Counted from the stretch's first letter, positions 8,374-17,705 are shown. The stretch: DNA of 64,000 nt from Streptomyces tendae (GCF_014650435.1 NZ_BMUY01000016.1:113615-177614), one strand, 5' to 3'. Notes: generated by a model not told the origin, from the letters alone. Numbers and translations: made by a program.

Positions 8374-8450
8374 CCACCGACGTGCGCACCCCGCCCCACA
8401 CCCAGTTACCGAGCGGCCCCGGCCGCTCCCACCCCTTCACGGAGGACCGC

Positions 8451-9221
8451 ATGGCCCGCAGGCCCGTCACCTGGTACATCGCCACCCCCGCCGACGGCAT
8501 CATCGAGATGTCCCGGCACGCCGGCACCCCGGTGAACCTCGCCGACAACGTCGGCAACGTCATCGACCACCCCAACCCCTGCCGCAACAAGTGGTACGAC
8601 GAGAGCCGCTTCTCCTACTTCCGCATGGTCAAGCGCGTCGGCGAGGCGCTGGAGGACACCGGTATCTGGCCCATCACCTGGCCCGTCCGGCTGTGGATCG
8701 TGGAGCCGCTGGGCGAGACCGGCAACTGGAGCCAGCGCCACTACCCCTACCGGCTGCTGTCCCACCAGATTCGCGTCATCGAGGAGACCGACGCCCACCG
8801 CGCGCTCGGCCCCCGCGGGCGCGACGTCCTGGACGTTGTTCAGCAGCAGATCCCCAAGCAGGCTGCGCGCTGGGCTGCGGACTGGGACGCGGACCCCGAG
8901 GGCATGCGCCAGCGTGAGTGGAACTGGGAGCAGTGCGGCGGCCGCGCGTGCGCCAGTGGCCGGAGGGCGGAGTCGGTGGCCCTCACCATGTCGCACGCCC
9001 GCCGCGAGTCGGCCGCGCAGACCTGGATCGAGCACCTTGCGCGCCGCGCCGTCGACCAGGCCCTCGCCGACACCGACGCCAGCATGTACGCGTACAGCTA
9101 CGCCTACGGCCGCGCCATCGGCCACGCGGTCGCCGCCCAGCACCAGACTCGCTTCGACGCGTACGTCCTGGACGCGCTCCGCGGGACCGGCCTCGACTCC
9201 CCCGCCTCCGCCGCTGCCTGA
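8451..9221 (+). CDS. Uncharacterised protein, plasmid/phage type
   Basis: 256 residues, ATG with ACGGAGGA at the right distance. The N-terminal 110 residues are beta-rich and Trp/Tyr-rich (VRLWIVEPLGETGNW); the C-terminal half is helical and Ala-rich. No signal peptide or membrane segment. I do not recognise the family. The gene is the last before two tandem hairpins, which probably close its transcription unit. Confidence 0.55.
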   Translation: MARRPVTWYIATPADGIIEMSRHAGTPVNLADNVGNVIDHPNPCRNKWYDESRFSYFRMVKRVGEALEDTGIWPITWPVRLWIVEPLGETGNWSQRHYPYRLLSHQIRVIEETDAHRALGPRGRDVLDVVQQQIPKQAARWAADWDADPEGMRQREWNWEQCGGRACASGRRAESVALTMSHARRESAAQTWIEHLARRAVDQALADTDASMYAYSYAYGRAIGHAVAAQHQTRFDAYVLDALRGTGLDSPASAAA

Positions 9222-9267
9222 CGGTTCCCGGCAGCAGCATCGGCAGAGGCATTCCCGGACGTCCCGA

Positions 9268-9297
9268 CCGCTGTGCCGTCCCGTGACGGCACAGCGG
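9268..9297 (+). terminator. Perfect 13-bp terminator hairpin
   Basis: Arms 9268-9280 and 9285-9297 are exact reverse complements with a 4-nt loop, about 47 bp after the preceding stop codon. Confidence 0.75.
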
Positions 9298-9327
9298 CAT
9301 CAGCATGCACCACCAGTCACCACAGCA

Positions 9328-9374
9328 AGAGGCGCACCCTCACCAGAGCCTGGACAGCCCGAGGGTGCGCCTCT
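9328..9374 (+). terminator. Perfect 14-bp hairpin, second of a tandem pair
   Basis: Arms 9328-9341 and 9361-9374 are exact reverse complements with a 19-nt loop, 30 bp after the first hairpin. Together they make a double terminator; this one sits in the leader of the GGDEF gene and could also attenuate it. Confidence 0.7.
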
Positions 9375-9412
9375 CTCATTCCGCCCGCACGGGCGAGAAC
9401 GGAGACACCATC

Positions 9413-10068
<656 letters not shown>

Positions 10069-10072
<4 letters not shown>

Positions 10073-10527
10073 CACCGCCCATCTACGCCCCGGACTCCGT
10101 CCGCGGCATCACCATCAAGCAGCCCTGGGCCGCCTGCATCCTGCACGGCGACAAACGCGTAGAGAACCGGCCCCAGGCATGGACGCCGGGATGGCGCCTC
10201 CTGCACGCCGGCGCCGAGACGGACCGCCAGGCGCTGCGCGACCCCCTCGTCGCGCGCACCGTCCGCGGCGTCGAGCTGCCCACCCGCGCCGTCCTCGGCG
10301 TCGTCCGCATCACCGGCTCCCACACCGACACCGGCGAGCCGTGCAGTCCCTGGGCACATCCCGACCGCGTCCATCTGGTCCTGTCCGATGTCCACGCCCT
10401 GGCGCTGCCCGTTCCGTGGCGTCGCGGCCAGCTCGGCCCCTGGCGTGTCCCGCTCGCCGTGTACGAACGGGTCCTTGCCCAGCTCCCCCCGCAGTTGCAC
10501 GCAATGCTCCCGGAGATCGCGTCATGA
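10069..10527 (+). CDS. ASCH-domain protein
   Basis: 152 residues, ATG overlapping the GGDEF stop. The sequence shows the ASCH signature: an early ITIKQPWA, then HGDKRVENRPQAW, and a following beta strand with GWRLLHAG. ASCH domains (PUA/EVE-like fold) bind RNA or modified nucleotides, and some have hydrolase activity on N4-acetylcytidine; this copy is somewhat longer than the minimal 100-110 residues. Translational coupling on both sides suggests a fixed stoichiometry with the GGDEF and WhiB-like proteins. Confidence 0.75.
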
Positions 10528-11051
10528 CTCGCACCGGTGCCCCCCACCCCAGCCACTTCACCCAGCCCGACCCGCGCTTCCCCTTCCCCCACAGCCCCGT
10601 CCCGACCCCCTGCCAGACGCAGCCGGACACGTTCGACTTCGTCAACGGCGACCGCAGCGGCGCAGGCCGGCAGTCGACAGAGCAACGGCTGGCCCGGGCA
10701 CGCCGGGCCTGCTCCGGCTGCCCCATCGTCAAGGACTGCCTGCGGTGGGCCCTGGTCAACAAGCCGCTGACCAAGGTCGGTATCTTCGCGGCCACCACCC
10801 CCGGCCAGCGCACCGAGCTGCGTAAGCGCATCGCCGACCGGCTTGGCCCCGACTGGATCGACGTCCTCGCCGACCAGGACAAGGACCGCCGCGAGCGGGC
10901 AGCTGCCGCTCGGCACGACCCGCTGACCGTGAACCAGAGCCGCATCGTCCGCCTGGACCGCGAAGTCAACGGCCCGATGCGAGCGCCGCTCACCCCCTCG
11001 CAGCAGCAGCGGAACCTGAGCCGCCTGATGGCCGGCCTCACCGCCGCCTAG
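10524..11051 (+). CDS. WhiB-family iron-sulfur regulator, divergent
   Basis: 175 residues, ATG overlapping the ASCH stop. A WhiB-like core is present: a first Cys in TPCQTQPDTF, then CSGCPIVKDC giving the C-x2-C-x5-C set that with the first Cys holds a [4Fe-4S] cluster. The usual GVWGG turn is replaced by GIFAA, followed by an ERxxLR-like QRTELRKR. The C-terminal 60 residues are basic and charged and could bind DNA. WhiB-like proteins act with the primary sigma factor region 4. The altered turn suggests a divergent plasmid-borne member. Confidence 0.75.
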   Translation: MTRTGAPHPSHFTQPDPRFPFPHSPVPTPCQTQPDTFDFVNGDRSGAGRQSTEQRLARARRACSGCPIVKDCLRWALVNKPLTKVGIFAATTPGQRTELRKRIADRLGPDWIDVLADQDKDRRERAAAARHDPLTVNQSRIVRLDREVNGPMRAPLTPSQQQRNLSRLMAGLTAA

Positions 11052-11071
11052 GCGCTGGGCCCTGCACGTCA

Positions 11072-11106
11072 CCGGCGGGGTCCGTTGAAGCAGAGGACCC
11101 CGCCGG
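11072..11106 (+). terminator. Perfect 12-bp terminator hairpin
   Basis: Arms 11072-11083 and 11095-11106 are exact reverse complements with an 11-nt loop, 20 bp after the WhiB-like stop; likely the end of the GGDEF-ASCH-WhiB unit. Confidence 0.75.
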
Positions 11107-11237
11107 CCCACCAGGCAGCACTCCGCGTCCGCACCTGGGCCCGCCACCTGCCAGAAGGCGGCCCCGCCCCTCGGCGTGATCGGCGTGCCAGGGACGACAG
11201 CCCTCACTGACCTTTCGAACCGTCTGAAGGAACCCCC

Positions 11238-12398
11238 ATGCAGCAGTCTGCTCCCCCGCCGGCCGCCCACGGCCTGACGGACAATCGCATGCGCACCACC
11301 GTCCCGGTCCGCCGGCAGATATCCGGCTTACCCACGTCGCCGCCCCGTCCCACGACGGCATCAGCGGCACCGCCCGTGACGGTCCTGGTCGACCGCGCGC
11401 GCAGCGGCGACCGCGAAGCGTTCGGTGTCCTGTACGGCCACTACCGGCCGCAGATCTACACCTACCTGCTGCGCCGCACCCGCGACCGGCCGCTGAGCGA
11501 GGACCTGACCGGCGACGTGTTCGTGCGGGCCCTCACCCGGATCAACGCCTTCACCTGGCGCGGCACCGACTTCGGAGCCTGGCTGTCCACGATCGCCCGC
11601 AACCTCCTGGTCGACCATTACAAGAGCGCCCGGACCCGGCGGGAGGTCCCGACCGGCGACATGTACGACCAGGACGTGGCCGTCGGGGACATCGGCGCCC
11701 ACGTCACCGAGTCCATGGCCAGGGCCGACGTCCTCGCCGAGCTCCGCAAAGCTCTGGCCAGGCTGACCCCCGACCAGTGGGAGTGCTTGCGGCTGCGCTA
11801 CTGGGACAACCTGCCGTTCTGCGAGGTCGGCCAGCGCATGGACCGCAGCACCGGCGCGGCCAAGATACTCAAGGACCGTGCGCTGCGGAGCCTCAGCGCC
11901 CCGGACGTCAAGGCCGCGCTCCTCCAAGCGCCCTCCGACTCCTCCAACGCCCCCTCCTCGCAGGCATGCGTGTCCTCGCAGGCTTCCCCGCACGTGCCGT
12001 CACCGCGCCGACCCGCGCCCGGCGACGCCACGACCCCTGGAATGGCCGACGCCATGGCGACTCCTCACGCCGCGCCGTCCGCGCTCACGACCGCTCAAGC
12101 CGTGGCGCTGGTCCTGCTGCGCGACGGCTTCACCGAGCGCAGCATCACCCAGCGCACAGGCGTGCCCGGCGATCCCTTGTACCGGCTCGCCGCCGCCCAC
12201 GGCATCACCGCCCCGCACGGCACCGTGGAGGGCCACCACTGCCACGAAGCCGCCGACACCGAGCCGTGCGACGGGTGCAGCCTCGCCGACGCCCGGGACC
12301 AGGCCCGCACACGAGCCCGGCACCGCAGGACCGTCAGCTCCCTGCCGCGGCCCCTGCGCCGCCAGGCCACCGGGCGCAGGAGGAGGACGGCACGATGA
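11238..12398 (+). CDS. ECF-like sigma-70 family factor with C-terminal extension
   Basis: 386 residues, ATG behind GAAGGA. Region 2 spans about residues 55-130 (DREAFGVLYGHYRPQIYTYL, then WLSTIARNLLVDHYKSAR) and region 4 about 170-215 (LTPDQWECLRLRYWDNLPFC and a helix-turn-helix). This is an ECF-type layout. Some 170 extra residues follow: a linker, a second small helical repeat (LVLLRDGFTERSITQRTGVP, itself helix-turn-helix-like) and a CDGC motif. No anti-sigma gene is adjacent. The stop overlaps the next gene's ATG. Confidence 0.8.
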   Translation: MQQSAPPPAAHGLTDNRMRTTVPVRRQISGLPTSPPRPTTASAAPPVTVLVDRARSGDREAFGVLYGHYRPQIYTYLLRRTRDRPLSEDLTGDVFVRALTRINAFTWRGTDFGAWLSTIARNLLVDHYKSARTRREVPTGDMYDQDVAVGDIGAHVTESMARADVLAELRKALARLTPDQWECLRLRYWDNLPFCEVGQRMDRSTGAAKILKDRALRSLSAPDVKAALLQAPSDSSNAPSSQACVSSQASPHVPSPRRPAPGDATTPGMADAMATPHAAPSALTTAQAVALVLLRDGFTERSITQRTGVPGDPLYRLAAAHGITAPHGTVEGHHCHEAADTEPCDGCSLADARDQARTRARHRRTVSSLPRPLRRQATGRRRRTAR

Positions 12399-13144
12399 TG
12401 GACCGCATACCGCTCGCCCTCACCGGCTACCTCGAGGACGCCGCCGTGACCGATGACGGCGTCGCCTCCTGGCGGCTGGCCTGCTCAACCGGCACCGACG
12501 ACCTCGTCGACGAAGCCGTCATCCCCTGCACCACCACACAGCCGGAGATCACCGAGCAACTCCTCACCGAACGCCAGCCCGGCGACCTGCTGCGCGTCAC
12601 CGGCCACCTCACCATCCCCATGACCGCCTCCGGCGTTCTGCAGCTCCACGGCGAGTCCCTCGACGTGCTGTGGGGGGCCCCGCTGCTGGACACGGACGAG
12701 GACGGCACGGACACCCTGCCCACACCGGGCACGGACACGGAGCACAGCACCGCGATCACGGCCCTCGCTGAAGCCCTGAACCGGTTCGCGTACAACGCGC
12801 CCGGACGGACCATCGGCATCACCATCAACCCCAACGACCCCCTCAGCTCCGCCTCAGACCAGACGCACATCCTCGACATCAGCCCGGCCCTGGCCCACCG
12901 CCTCGCCGACCACGTCAACGCCCTGAACTGCCACCCGCGCAGCCAGCAGCCCGACGACCACACAGCCGTGGACCAGCAGACCGTCGCGGAACTCACCGCT
13001 GTGTTCAACGCCATCAACCTGACCGACCTCACCCACCAAGTCCTCAACGCGACCCGGCCCGCGAGCCGGCCTGCCGTCACCCGCGCCCTCGACGACATGT
13101 TCGGCGACATCCCCGTCACCGGCACCGACGACAGCGACCCGTGA
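12395..13144 (+). CDS. Unknown protein, possible OB-fold N-terminus
   Basis: 249 residues; ATG at 12395 (or the next ATG at 12398) overlaps the sigma-factor stop and is preceded by AGGAGGA. Residues 1-90 alternate short beta-like strands (ALTGYLEDAAVTDDGVASWR, then GDLLRVTGHLTIP and GVLQLHGESLDVLW), reminiscent of an OB fold such as that of single-strand DNA-binding proteins; the rest is helical and acidic. Two genes downstream lies a replication sliding clamp, so a replication role is conceivable, but the fold call is inference. Confidence 0.55.
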   Translation: MMDRIPLALTGYLEDAAVTDDGVASWRLACSTGTDDLVDEAVIPCTTTQPEITEQLLTERQPGDLLRVTGHLTIPMTASGVLQLHGESLDVLWGAPLLDTDEDGTDTLPTPGTDTEHSTAITALAEALNRFAYNAPGRTIGITINPNDPLSSASDQTHILDISPALAHRLADHVNALNCHPRSQQPDDHTAVDQQTVAELTAVFNAINLTDLTHQVLNATRPASRPAVTRALDDMFGDIPVTGTDDSDP

Positions 13145-13281
13145 TCACCGGCAGAGCGAAGCACCCCTGAAACGCATCACTGCCGGGACGCCCCGCGGTG
13201 CCTGGCACGCCGAGTAGGTCCGCCGCCACGCACAGCAGCGCCCCGGCCACCACCCGCTGATCGGCCCACCCCGGGACCACC

Positions 13282-13461
13282 ATGACCAACCACCTCACCG
13301 CCCATCAGGCGGCTGCCGCGCTGCACGCAGCCGAAGACGAACTGGCCAAGCTGCGCCGGCGCGTCCGAGAAGTCGCCGCCTTCCTCCACGACCAGGCCCA
13401 CGACCTGCCCACCCGGCAGGCCCTCGCCCAGCACCTCGACCTGCCCGTCCCGAACCAGTGA
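13282..13461 (+). CDS. 59-residue helical protein
   Basis: ATG at 13282, only a weak GGGAC upstream. The product is a single amphipathic helical segment (HAAEDELAKLRRRVREVAAF) followed by a second helix, with strongly biased third-position G/C. Its stop overlaps the GTG of the next micro-gene, which overlaps the sliding clamp start, giving a chain of three coupled frames. It may be a clamp- or DNA-binding accessory peptide; function unknown. Confidence 0.5.
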   Translation: MTNHLTAHQAAAALHAAEDELAKLRRRVREVAAFLHDQAHDLPTRQALAQHLDLPVPNQ

Positions 13462-13556
13462 CCCCGGACAACGCCCCGACCGAGCCCAACCCCTCGCCCC
13501 AGCCACCGGCCATCAACTGCACCTGGACCCTCAGCCAGAAGGACCGCGACCTGTGA
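13458..13556 (+). CDS. Possible 32-residue coupling peptide before dnaN-like gene
   Basis: A GTG at 13458 overlaps the previous stop, and its TGA at 13554-13556 overlaps the GTG of the sliding clamp. The product is Pro-rich with one Cys. Support is only the double overlap and the lack of any other ribosome path to the clamp gene, so it may be a translational coupler rather than a functional protein. Confidence 0.35.
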   Translation: MTPDNAPTEPNPSPQPPAINCTWTLSQKDRDL

Positions 13557-14671
13557 AGCTCACCATCGACCACGCCGCATTCGCCGCAGCAGTCAGCTAC
13601 GCCGCCCGAAGCCTGCCCGCCCGGCCTCCGGTCCCCGTCCTCGCCGGTCTCCTGCTGGACGCCTCCAGCAGCCAGCTGCGCGTCAGCGCCTTCGACTACG
13701 AGATCAGCGCCGACACCACCGTGGCCGCCACCGTCACCGAGACCGGGCGCGCCCTGGTCTCCGGCCGACTGCTGTCCGACATCGTCTGCATCGTCCGCGG
13801 CGACGTACACCTCGAACTGCGCGGCCCCCGCCTGGTCCTCAAGGCCGGATCAGCCCGCTTCATCCTGCCCACCCTGCCCCTCGACGAGTACCCGGCCCTG
13901 CCGGAGCCCGGCACCATTACCGGCACCCTCGACGGCCGCGCCTTCGCTGAAGCTGTCGCTCAGGTCGCCTGCGCCGTCAGCCGAGAAGAATCGCTGCCCA
14001 CCCTCACCGGCATCGGCCTGCGCCACGACAGCGAAGCGGCCACCCTCACCCTGTGCGCCACCGACCGCTACCGTTTCGCCGTCCGCACCCTGTCCTGGAA
14101 GGACGCCAACCTCCCGGACACCAGCGCAGTCATCCCCGGCCGCGCCCTGAGCGACGCCGCCAAGGCCACGGCCGACGACACCACTGTCGACCTCGCCCTG
14201 CCAACCGGCGACGCCGGCCTCTTCACCCTGCGCAGCGACCTCACCACAACCACCATCCGCGCCCTGGAGGGCGAACTGCCGAAGTACGACGCGCTGTGCC
14301 CCACCGAGTTCGCCCACGCGGCCACCGTGGAGATCGACGCTCTCAAGGCCGCTGCCCAGCGTGTCGCACTGGTCTCGCCCAAGAGGGACGCACCGATCAA
14401 GCTGACCTTCACCGCCGACAGCACCCTCGTCCTGGAAGGCGGCACCGGCGACGACGCCCAGGCCGTCGACAACGTCGACACCAGTCTCACCGGCGGCGAG
14501 CTGACCATCGCCTTCAACCCCGCCTTCCTCCTGGACGGCCTGAACGCCCTGACGGCCGAGTCCGTCCAGTTCGACTTCACCTCCCCCACCAAGCCCGCCG
14601 TCCTGCGTGCCCACGACGGCGACGACCAAGCGCTCCGCTACCTCCTCATGCCGATCCGGCTGACCAACTGA
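13553..14671 (+). CDS. dnaN: DNA polymerase III beta subunit (sliding clamp), accessory copy
   Basis: 372 residues, the normal length for a bacterial beta clamp. It begins MKLTIDHAAFAAAVSYAARS, has the three repeated clamp domains (second around PALPEPGTITGTLDGRAFAEA, third around AATVEIDALKAAAQRVALVS) and ends with YLLMPIRL, the canonical C-terminal strand that forms the partner-binding pocket. Hosts carry a chromosomal dnaN next to dnaA; here no dnaA is near and the neighbours are mobile-element genes, so this is an extra, probably element-encoded clamp. It could support plasmid replication or redirect host polymerases. The GTG start overlaps the preceding micro-gene. Confidence 0.9.
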   Translation: MKLTIDHAAFAAAVSYAARSLPARPPVPVLAGLLLDASSSQLRVSAFDYEISADTTVAATVTETGRALVSGRLLSDIVCIVRGDVHLELRGPRLVLKAGSARFILPTLPLDEYPALPEPGTITGTLDGRAFAEAVAQVACAVSREESLPTLTGIGLRHDSEAATLTLCATDRYRFAVRTLSWKDANLPDTSAVIPGRALSDAAKATADDTTVDLALPTGDAGLFTLRSDLTTTTIRALEGELPKYDALCPTEFAHAATVEIDALKAAAQRVALVSPKRDAPIKLTFTADSTLVLEGGTGDDAQAVDNVDTSLTGGELTIAFNPAFLLDGLNALTAESVQFDFTSPTKPAVLRAHDGDDQALRYLLMPIRLTN

Positions 14672-14690
14672 CCACACCTGGAGACGACTC

Positions 14691-14870
14691 ATGTCCGACT
14701 CGTCCCAGCCCACGATCCTCGAGCGTTTCCCCGCCGGCGGCCCCCGCGGTTCCTGGCCCGCCGACGAGTACGCCGTCGGCCAGCAGGCCCAGGGAACGCC
14801 TGCCCGGGTCGTCATGGACCTGCAGTCCGACTCGTTCCTCGTCATCACCGACCAGCCCACCCGCCGCTGA
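14691..14870 (+). CDS. 59-residue acidic protein of unknown function
   Basis: ATG at 14691 with CTGGAGAC correctly spaced, 20 bp after the clamp stop. The product reads MSDSSQPTILERFPAGGPRG and continues through SWPADEYAVG to a strand-like VVMDLQSDSFLVI. The codon bias matches the neighbours. No family recognised. The next 210 bp up to 15081 hold no supported gene. Confidence 0.5.
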   Translation: MSDSSQPTILERFPAGGPRGSWPADEYAVGQQAQGTPARVVMDLQSDSFLVITDQPTRR

Positions 14871-15081
14871 ACAGTGCCGCGACGCAGCTGCGCCCCGTCC
14901 CACAGGACCCTGCCGAGCCTCGTGCTCCGGCACAAGCTCAGCGCCGTTCTCCCCCCGCTCCCTGACCGTCACGTCTGGCCTGCCTTGGTCAGGCGCTTCC
15001 CATACCTGCGGGTCGGCCGTCGGCGCCAGTCCGGCCGGCCCGCAGCACAACCGCCCCCTCACCGTGGAGAAGCGACACCCC

Positions 15082-15981
15082 ATGACCGCTTTCAACGAGG
15101 CCCTCCCAGGCCAGCAGTTCACCCTCTCCGGCACCGCGCGGGAGGGCTTCGACACCCTGTACGGCATCCCGGCCATCCCCTTGGGCGAAGAGTGCGACCG
15201 ATTGATGGCGTTAGGGCACATCACCGATCGTGCTGTCCTGGCCGTCACCAACGCCTACCAGCGCCGTGTGTGGGGTCACCGAGTCCTGCCCGGCGGCAAC
15301 CTCGCCGACCTGATCCGCTCCGGGACCAGGCGCATCAACATCAAGGTAACTCGGGGAGGCGAAGCCGACACCCACGACGAGGATGAGTACGCCTGGTACT
15401 TCGAGGAAGCCGAGCCCGACGACCCCACGGCGCAAAGCGCCACCGTCATCGACATCGAGTGGCTGGACCGCGAGGACGTCGCCGTCCAGTCCGAATGCCC
15501 CGCGTGCGGGCGTGCCAGCCGGTCGACATCCCTCACCGACGGGCCTGGCCGTGCCGGCTGGGGCCGATACCACCGGTGCCGCTCGTGCGGTCACGCATGG
15601 CCGGCCGTCCCTGTACGGCACCTCAGCCTGACCAAGCACCGCCGCTGGTCGCCGACCAGCCCCGACGGCTGCTTCGCCTGCCACTGCCAGCCGGGATACC
15701 CCTGCACAGCCGGCTGTGCCATCTGGTTCAACCCGCTCATCGGCCAGCGGCTTTGCGCTACCTGCCGCGACCAGCACGCCACCGGCGCATGGCAGCAGCT
15801 CGCCGCCGTCTCCTACGGCACCATCAGCGTCCTCGACGACCTGGACGCGCAGCGGGACCGGTGGCTCTACAGCGAGACCCTGCGCGGTGTACCGCCAGTC
15901 CAGGCCGCCCAGTCCTGGCAGGACCGAGTCGCGCTCACCGCCCGCCGCGCCGCCATGCGCCCGAACCCGAAAAGGGCCTGA
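15082..15981 (+). CDS. Zinc-ribbon protein of unknown function
   Basis: 299 residues, ATG preceded by GTGGAGA. Residues 1-130 are mixed; a zinc ribbon follows (CPACGRASR ... YHRCRSCGHAW) and then a second Cys-rich block (CFACHCQPGYPCTAGC ... LCATCRDQHA) that could hold one or two more zincs. Such proteins usually bind nucleic acid or partner proteins. No catalytic motif is visible. It is followed 68 bp later by the RapZ-like fusion gene. Confidence 0.6.
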   Translation: MTAFNEALPGQQFTLSGTAREGFDTLYGIPAIPLGEECDRLMALGHITDRAVLAVTNAYQRRVWGHRVLPGGNLADLIRSGTRRINIKVTRGGEADTHDEDEYAWYFEEAEPDDPTAQSATVIDIEWLDREDVAVQSECPACGRASRSTSLTDGPGRAGWGRYHRCRSCGHAWPAVPVRHLSLTKHRRWSPTSPDGCFACHCQPGYPCTAGCAIWFNPLIGQRLCATCRDQHATGAWQQLAAVSYGTISVLDDLDAQRDRWLYSETLRGVPPVQAAQSWQDRVALTARRAAMRPNPKRA

Positions 15982-16049
15982 CCAGGTCACGCCCCCAGGA
16001 CCGGCGCCCACCACACCCCACCACCCGCGCAGACAGGAGCACTGCATCC

Positions 16050-16790
16050 GTGCACAGCATCCAACTGATCTCCTTCGGCTACCTCCACCTGCCCACCGGT
16101 CCCGACGGCGCGCCTATCCCGCCCGCCGCCGACCGAGTAGAGGACGTGCGCGACCGGCTCCGGGACCCGGCCGCCGCCCGGGACATCCTCGACCTCGACG
16201 GCCTCCACCCCCGCGTCCAGGACGTCGTCGCCACCACCCCCGGCGCCCGTGAACTGCTCGCCAACCTCCGCGAGTACGCCACCCTGCCCGCCAGGCCTCG
16301 CCGCATCGCCATCGGGTGTGCCGGAGGCCGGCACCGTGCCAGCGCCCTCACTGAACTGCTCGCCCAGGCACTTCGGGAACGCGGCTACCATGTCGACGTC
16401 GAGCACCTGCACGTCCGCCTGCCACGCGTACTCAATGCCGCACGCAGCCAGGACGCAGTGCGACCGCCTGTCGTCGTCCTGTGCGGCTCCACCAGGTTCT
16501 GGGACGCGCTCGCCGAGGCCAACCTGTACGAGACGGCGGCCGGCCGGATCGTCCTTGCACCTGGTTGTGACATGAAGGTGGCGCACCCTCTGTGGGAAGA
16601 GCCGGGGCGAGCAGCTCGTCTCAAGGACATGCTGGATGCGCTGCACCGCCAGAAGATCAACCTCGCCGACCAGGTGCTCGTCGTGAACCCCGGCGGCTAT
16701 ATCGGGGAAAGCACCCGCAACGAGATCGCATACGCCCGCAGCCTCGGCAAGCTCATCCGCTACACCCACCCCGTACCCGATGGTGCGTAG
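16050..16790 (+). CDS. RapZ C-terminal domain fused to deoxyribosyltransferase-like domain
   Basis: 246 residues, GTG at 16050 with CAGGAG upstream. Residues 1-125 match the C-terminal domain of RapZ: SFGYLH at the start, then DVRDRLRDP, LDGLHPRVQDVV and the nucleotide/anion-binding IAIGCAGGRHRASALTE. In Enterobacteria this domain binds small RNAs and glucosamine-6-phosphate; here the RapZ P-loop kinase half is missing. Residues 135-246 (VVVLCGSTRFWDALAEAN ... VLVVNPGGYIGESTRNEI) resemble nucleoside 2-deoxyribosyltransferase/DUF4406 proteins of the TIR-SLOG-like Rossmannoid group. The fusion suggests nucleotide sensing or processing. The activity is not proven. Confidence 0.65.
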   Translation: MHSIQLISFGYLHLPTGPDGAPIPPAADRVEDVRDRLRDPAAARDILDLDGLHPRVQDVVATTPGARELLANLREYATLPARPRRIAIGCAGGRHRASALTELLAQALRERGYHVDVEHLHVRLPRVLNAARSQDAVRPPVVVLCGSTRFWDALAEANLYETAAGRIVLAPGCDMKVAHPLWEEPGRAARLKDMLDALHRQKINLADQVLVVNPGGYIGESTRNEIAYARSLGKLIRYTHPVPDGA

Positions 16791-16865
16791 CTGCACGGAA
16801 CGCCCTGGGCCGCACTGCAGTGACCAGCAGAGGCCCGTGGGGGCCTGACCGGCTCGTAGAGCGCT

Positions 16866-16911
16866 GAGGCCCGTGTCCCGCCGTCGCGGGGCACGGGCCT
16901 CTTTGTGTTTG
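16866..16911 (+). terminator. Strong terminator with T-rich tail
   Basis: Arms 16866-16881 and 16886-16901 pair along 16 bp with one G-T wobble and a 4-nt loop, followed by CTTTGTGTTT. This is the only hairpin in the window with a clear T-rich run and marks the end of the left plus-strand block; the other bases between 16791 and 17042 show nothing. Confidence 0.85.
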
Positions 16912-17042
16912 TGGCCTCCGAGCCGCGGCCGGATCCGCTCGAGCAGCTGGAACCGGTCCTCTTCAGGCCTCTGGGACGCTGTCGGCTCGTGCTGAACCGA
17001 CGTGGGCCAGAGGCGTGCTCAGGCATCCTGGGGGATGGCCGA

Positions 17043-17285
17043 CTACTCTTCTCGCCCGTCACTGGCGTACTTTTTGACCGATTTGAGGATCGCATCACGG
17101 GTGACTCCGAGGACGGACGCGATGTCGGTATGGGCTCCCCTGTAGGACTGCTTGAGTTCGGCGATCTCGGTCCAGAAGGTCGTCTCAGCCTGCCGGACAG
17201 CCTTGTCGCGTTGCTGCTTTGCCGCCCTGACGGCCTCTTGCAGCCTCTTCTCGGCGCCCTCAGGTCGGCTGTGTCGAGGGGTCAC
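17043..17285 (-). CDS. Small HTH-like DNA-binding protein
   Basis: 80 residues, GTG at 17285 preceded by GGATGGAG. The first half is a charged, coiled-coil-like helix (EKRLQEAVRAAKQQRDKAVR); the second half contains TDIASVLGVTRDAILKSVKK, a good helix-turn-helix. It is divergent from the 17706 operon, with a 420-bp shared upstream region full of palindromic sites, so it may be the local repressor. Such small regulators often sit beside replication or partition genes. Confidence 0.6.
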   Translation of the reverse strand: MTPRHSRPEGAEKRLQEAVRAAKQQRDKAVRQAETTFWTEIAELKQSYRGAHTDIASVLGVTRDAILKSVKKYASDGREE

Positions 17286-17705
17286 TGATGAACTCCATCC
17301 GCGTTGCAGGGGGTGGACAGGCCCGCCGGCGAAACAGATCGCGTATTGCGTGAACTGATCAGCCAGCGGTGACGAGCTGGTAGCAGCTCCCGGCCCTCAC
17401 CGTTCCAGAAGATGCAGAGTGAGACTATGCATCTGGAGATTATGCTCTAGATACTCCGTGGCGTCGACCGCCGCACTGTGACCCTCGAGCCGACCGGTCG
17501 GCGGGCGGACGGATCGGACGTCTTGTCGTCAGTGGACTCTGAGACCATGCAGACCCGCCCGGCGGGCTCGATGAGATAGAGGATGCGCTCGCGGGCAGGG
17601 CGTAAGCAGCAAGAAGAGGCGCATAGCTTGACTATGCATAACCAAATTCTTCACAATGGGGGGCGTGCGGTTGTTCCGGCGATCTCCGAAGGAAGCCACT
17701 GACAG
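17286..17705. promoter_or_regulatory. Divergent promoter region with repeated GACTATGCAT sites
   Basis: This 420-bp gap is visibly richer in A/T than its surroundings. GACTATGCAT occurs at 17423-17432 and again at 17630-17639; the second lies in the inverted repeat GCATAG-n5-CTATGC (17621-17637), and the first is flanked by ATGCA 14 bp upstream to form a looser dyad. A related ATTATGCTCTAG lies at about 17439. These look like operators for a dimeric regulator, perhaps the HTH protein encoded divergently. An origin function is also possible. Confidence 0.5.
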
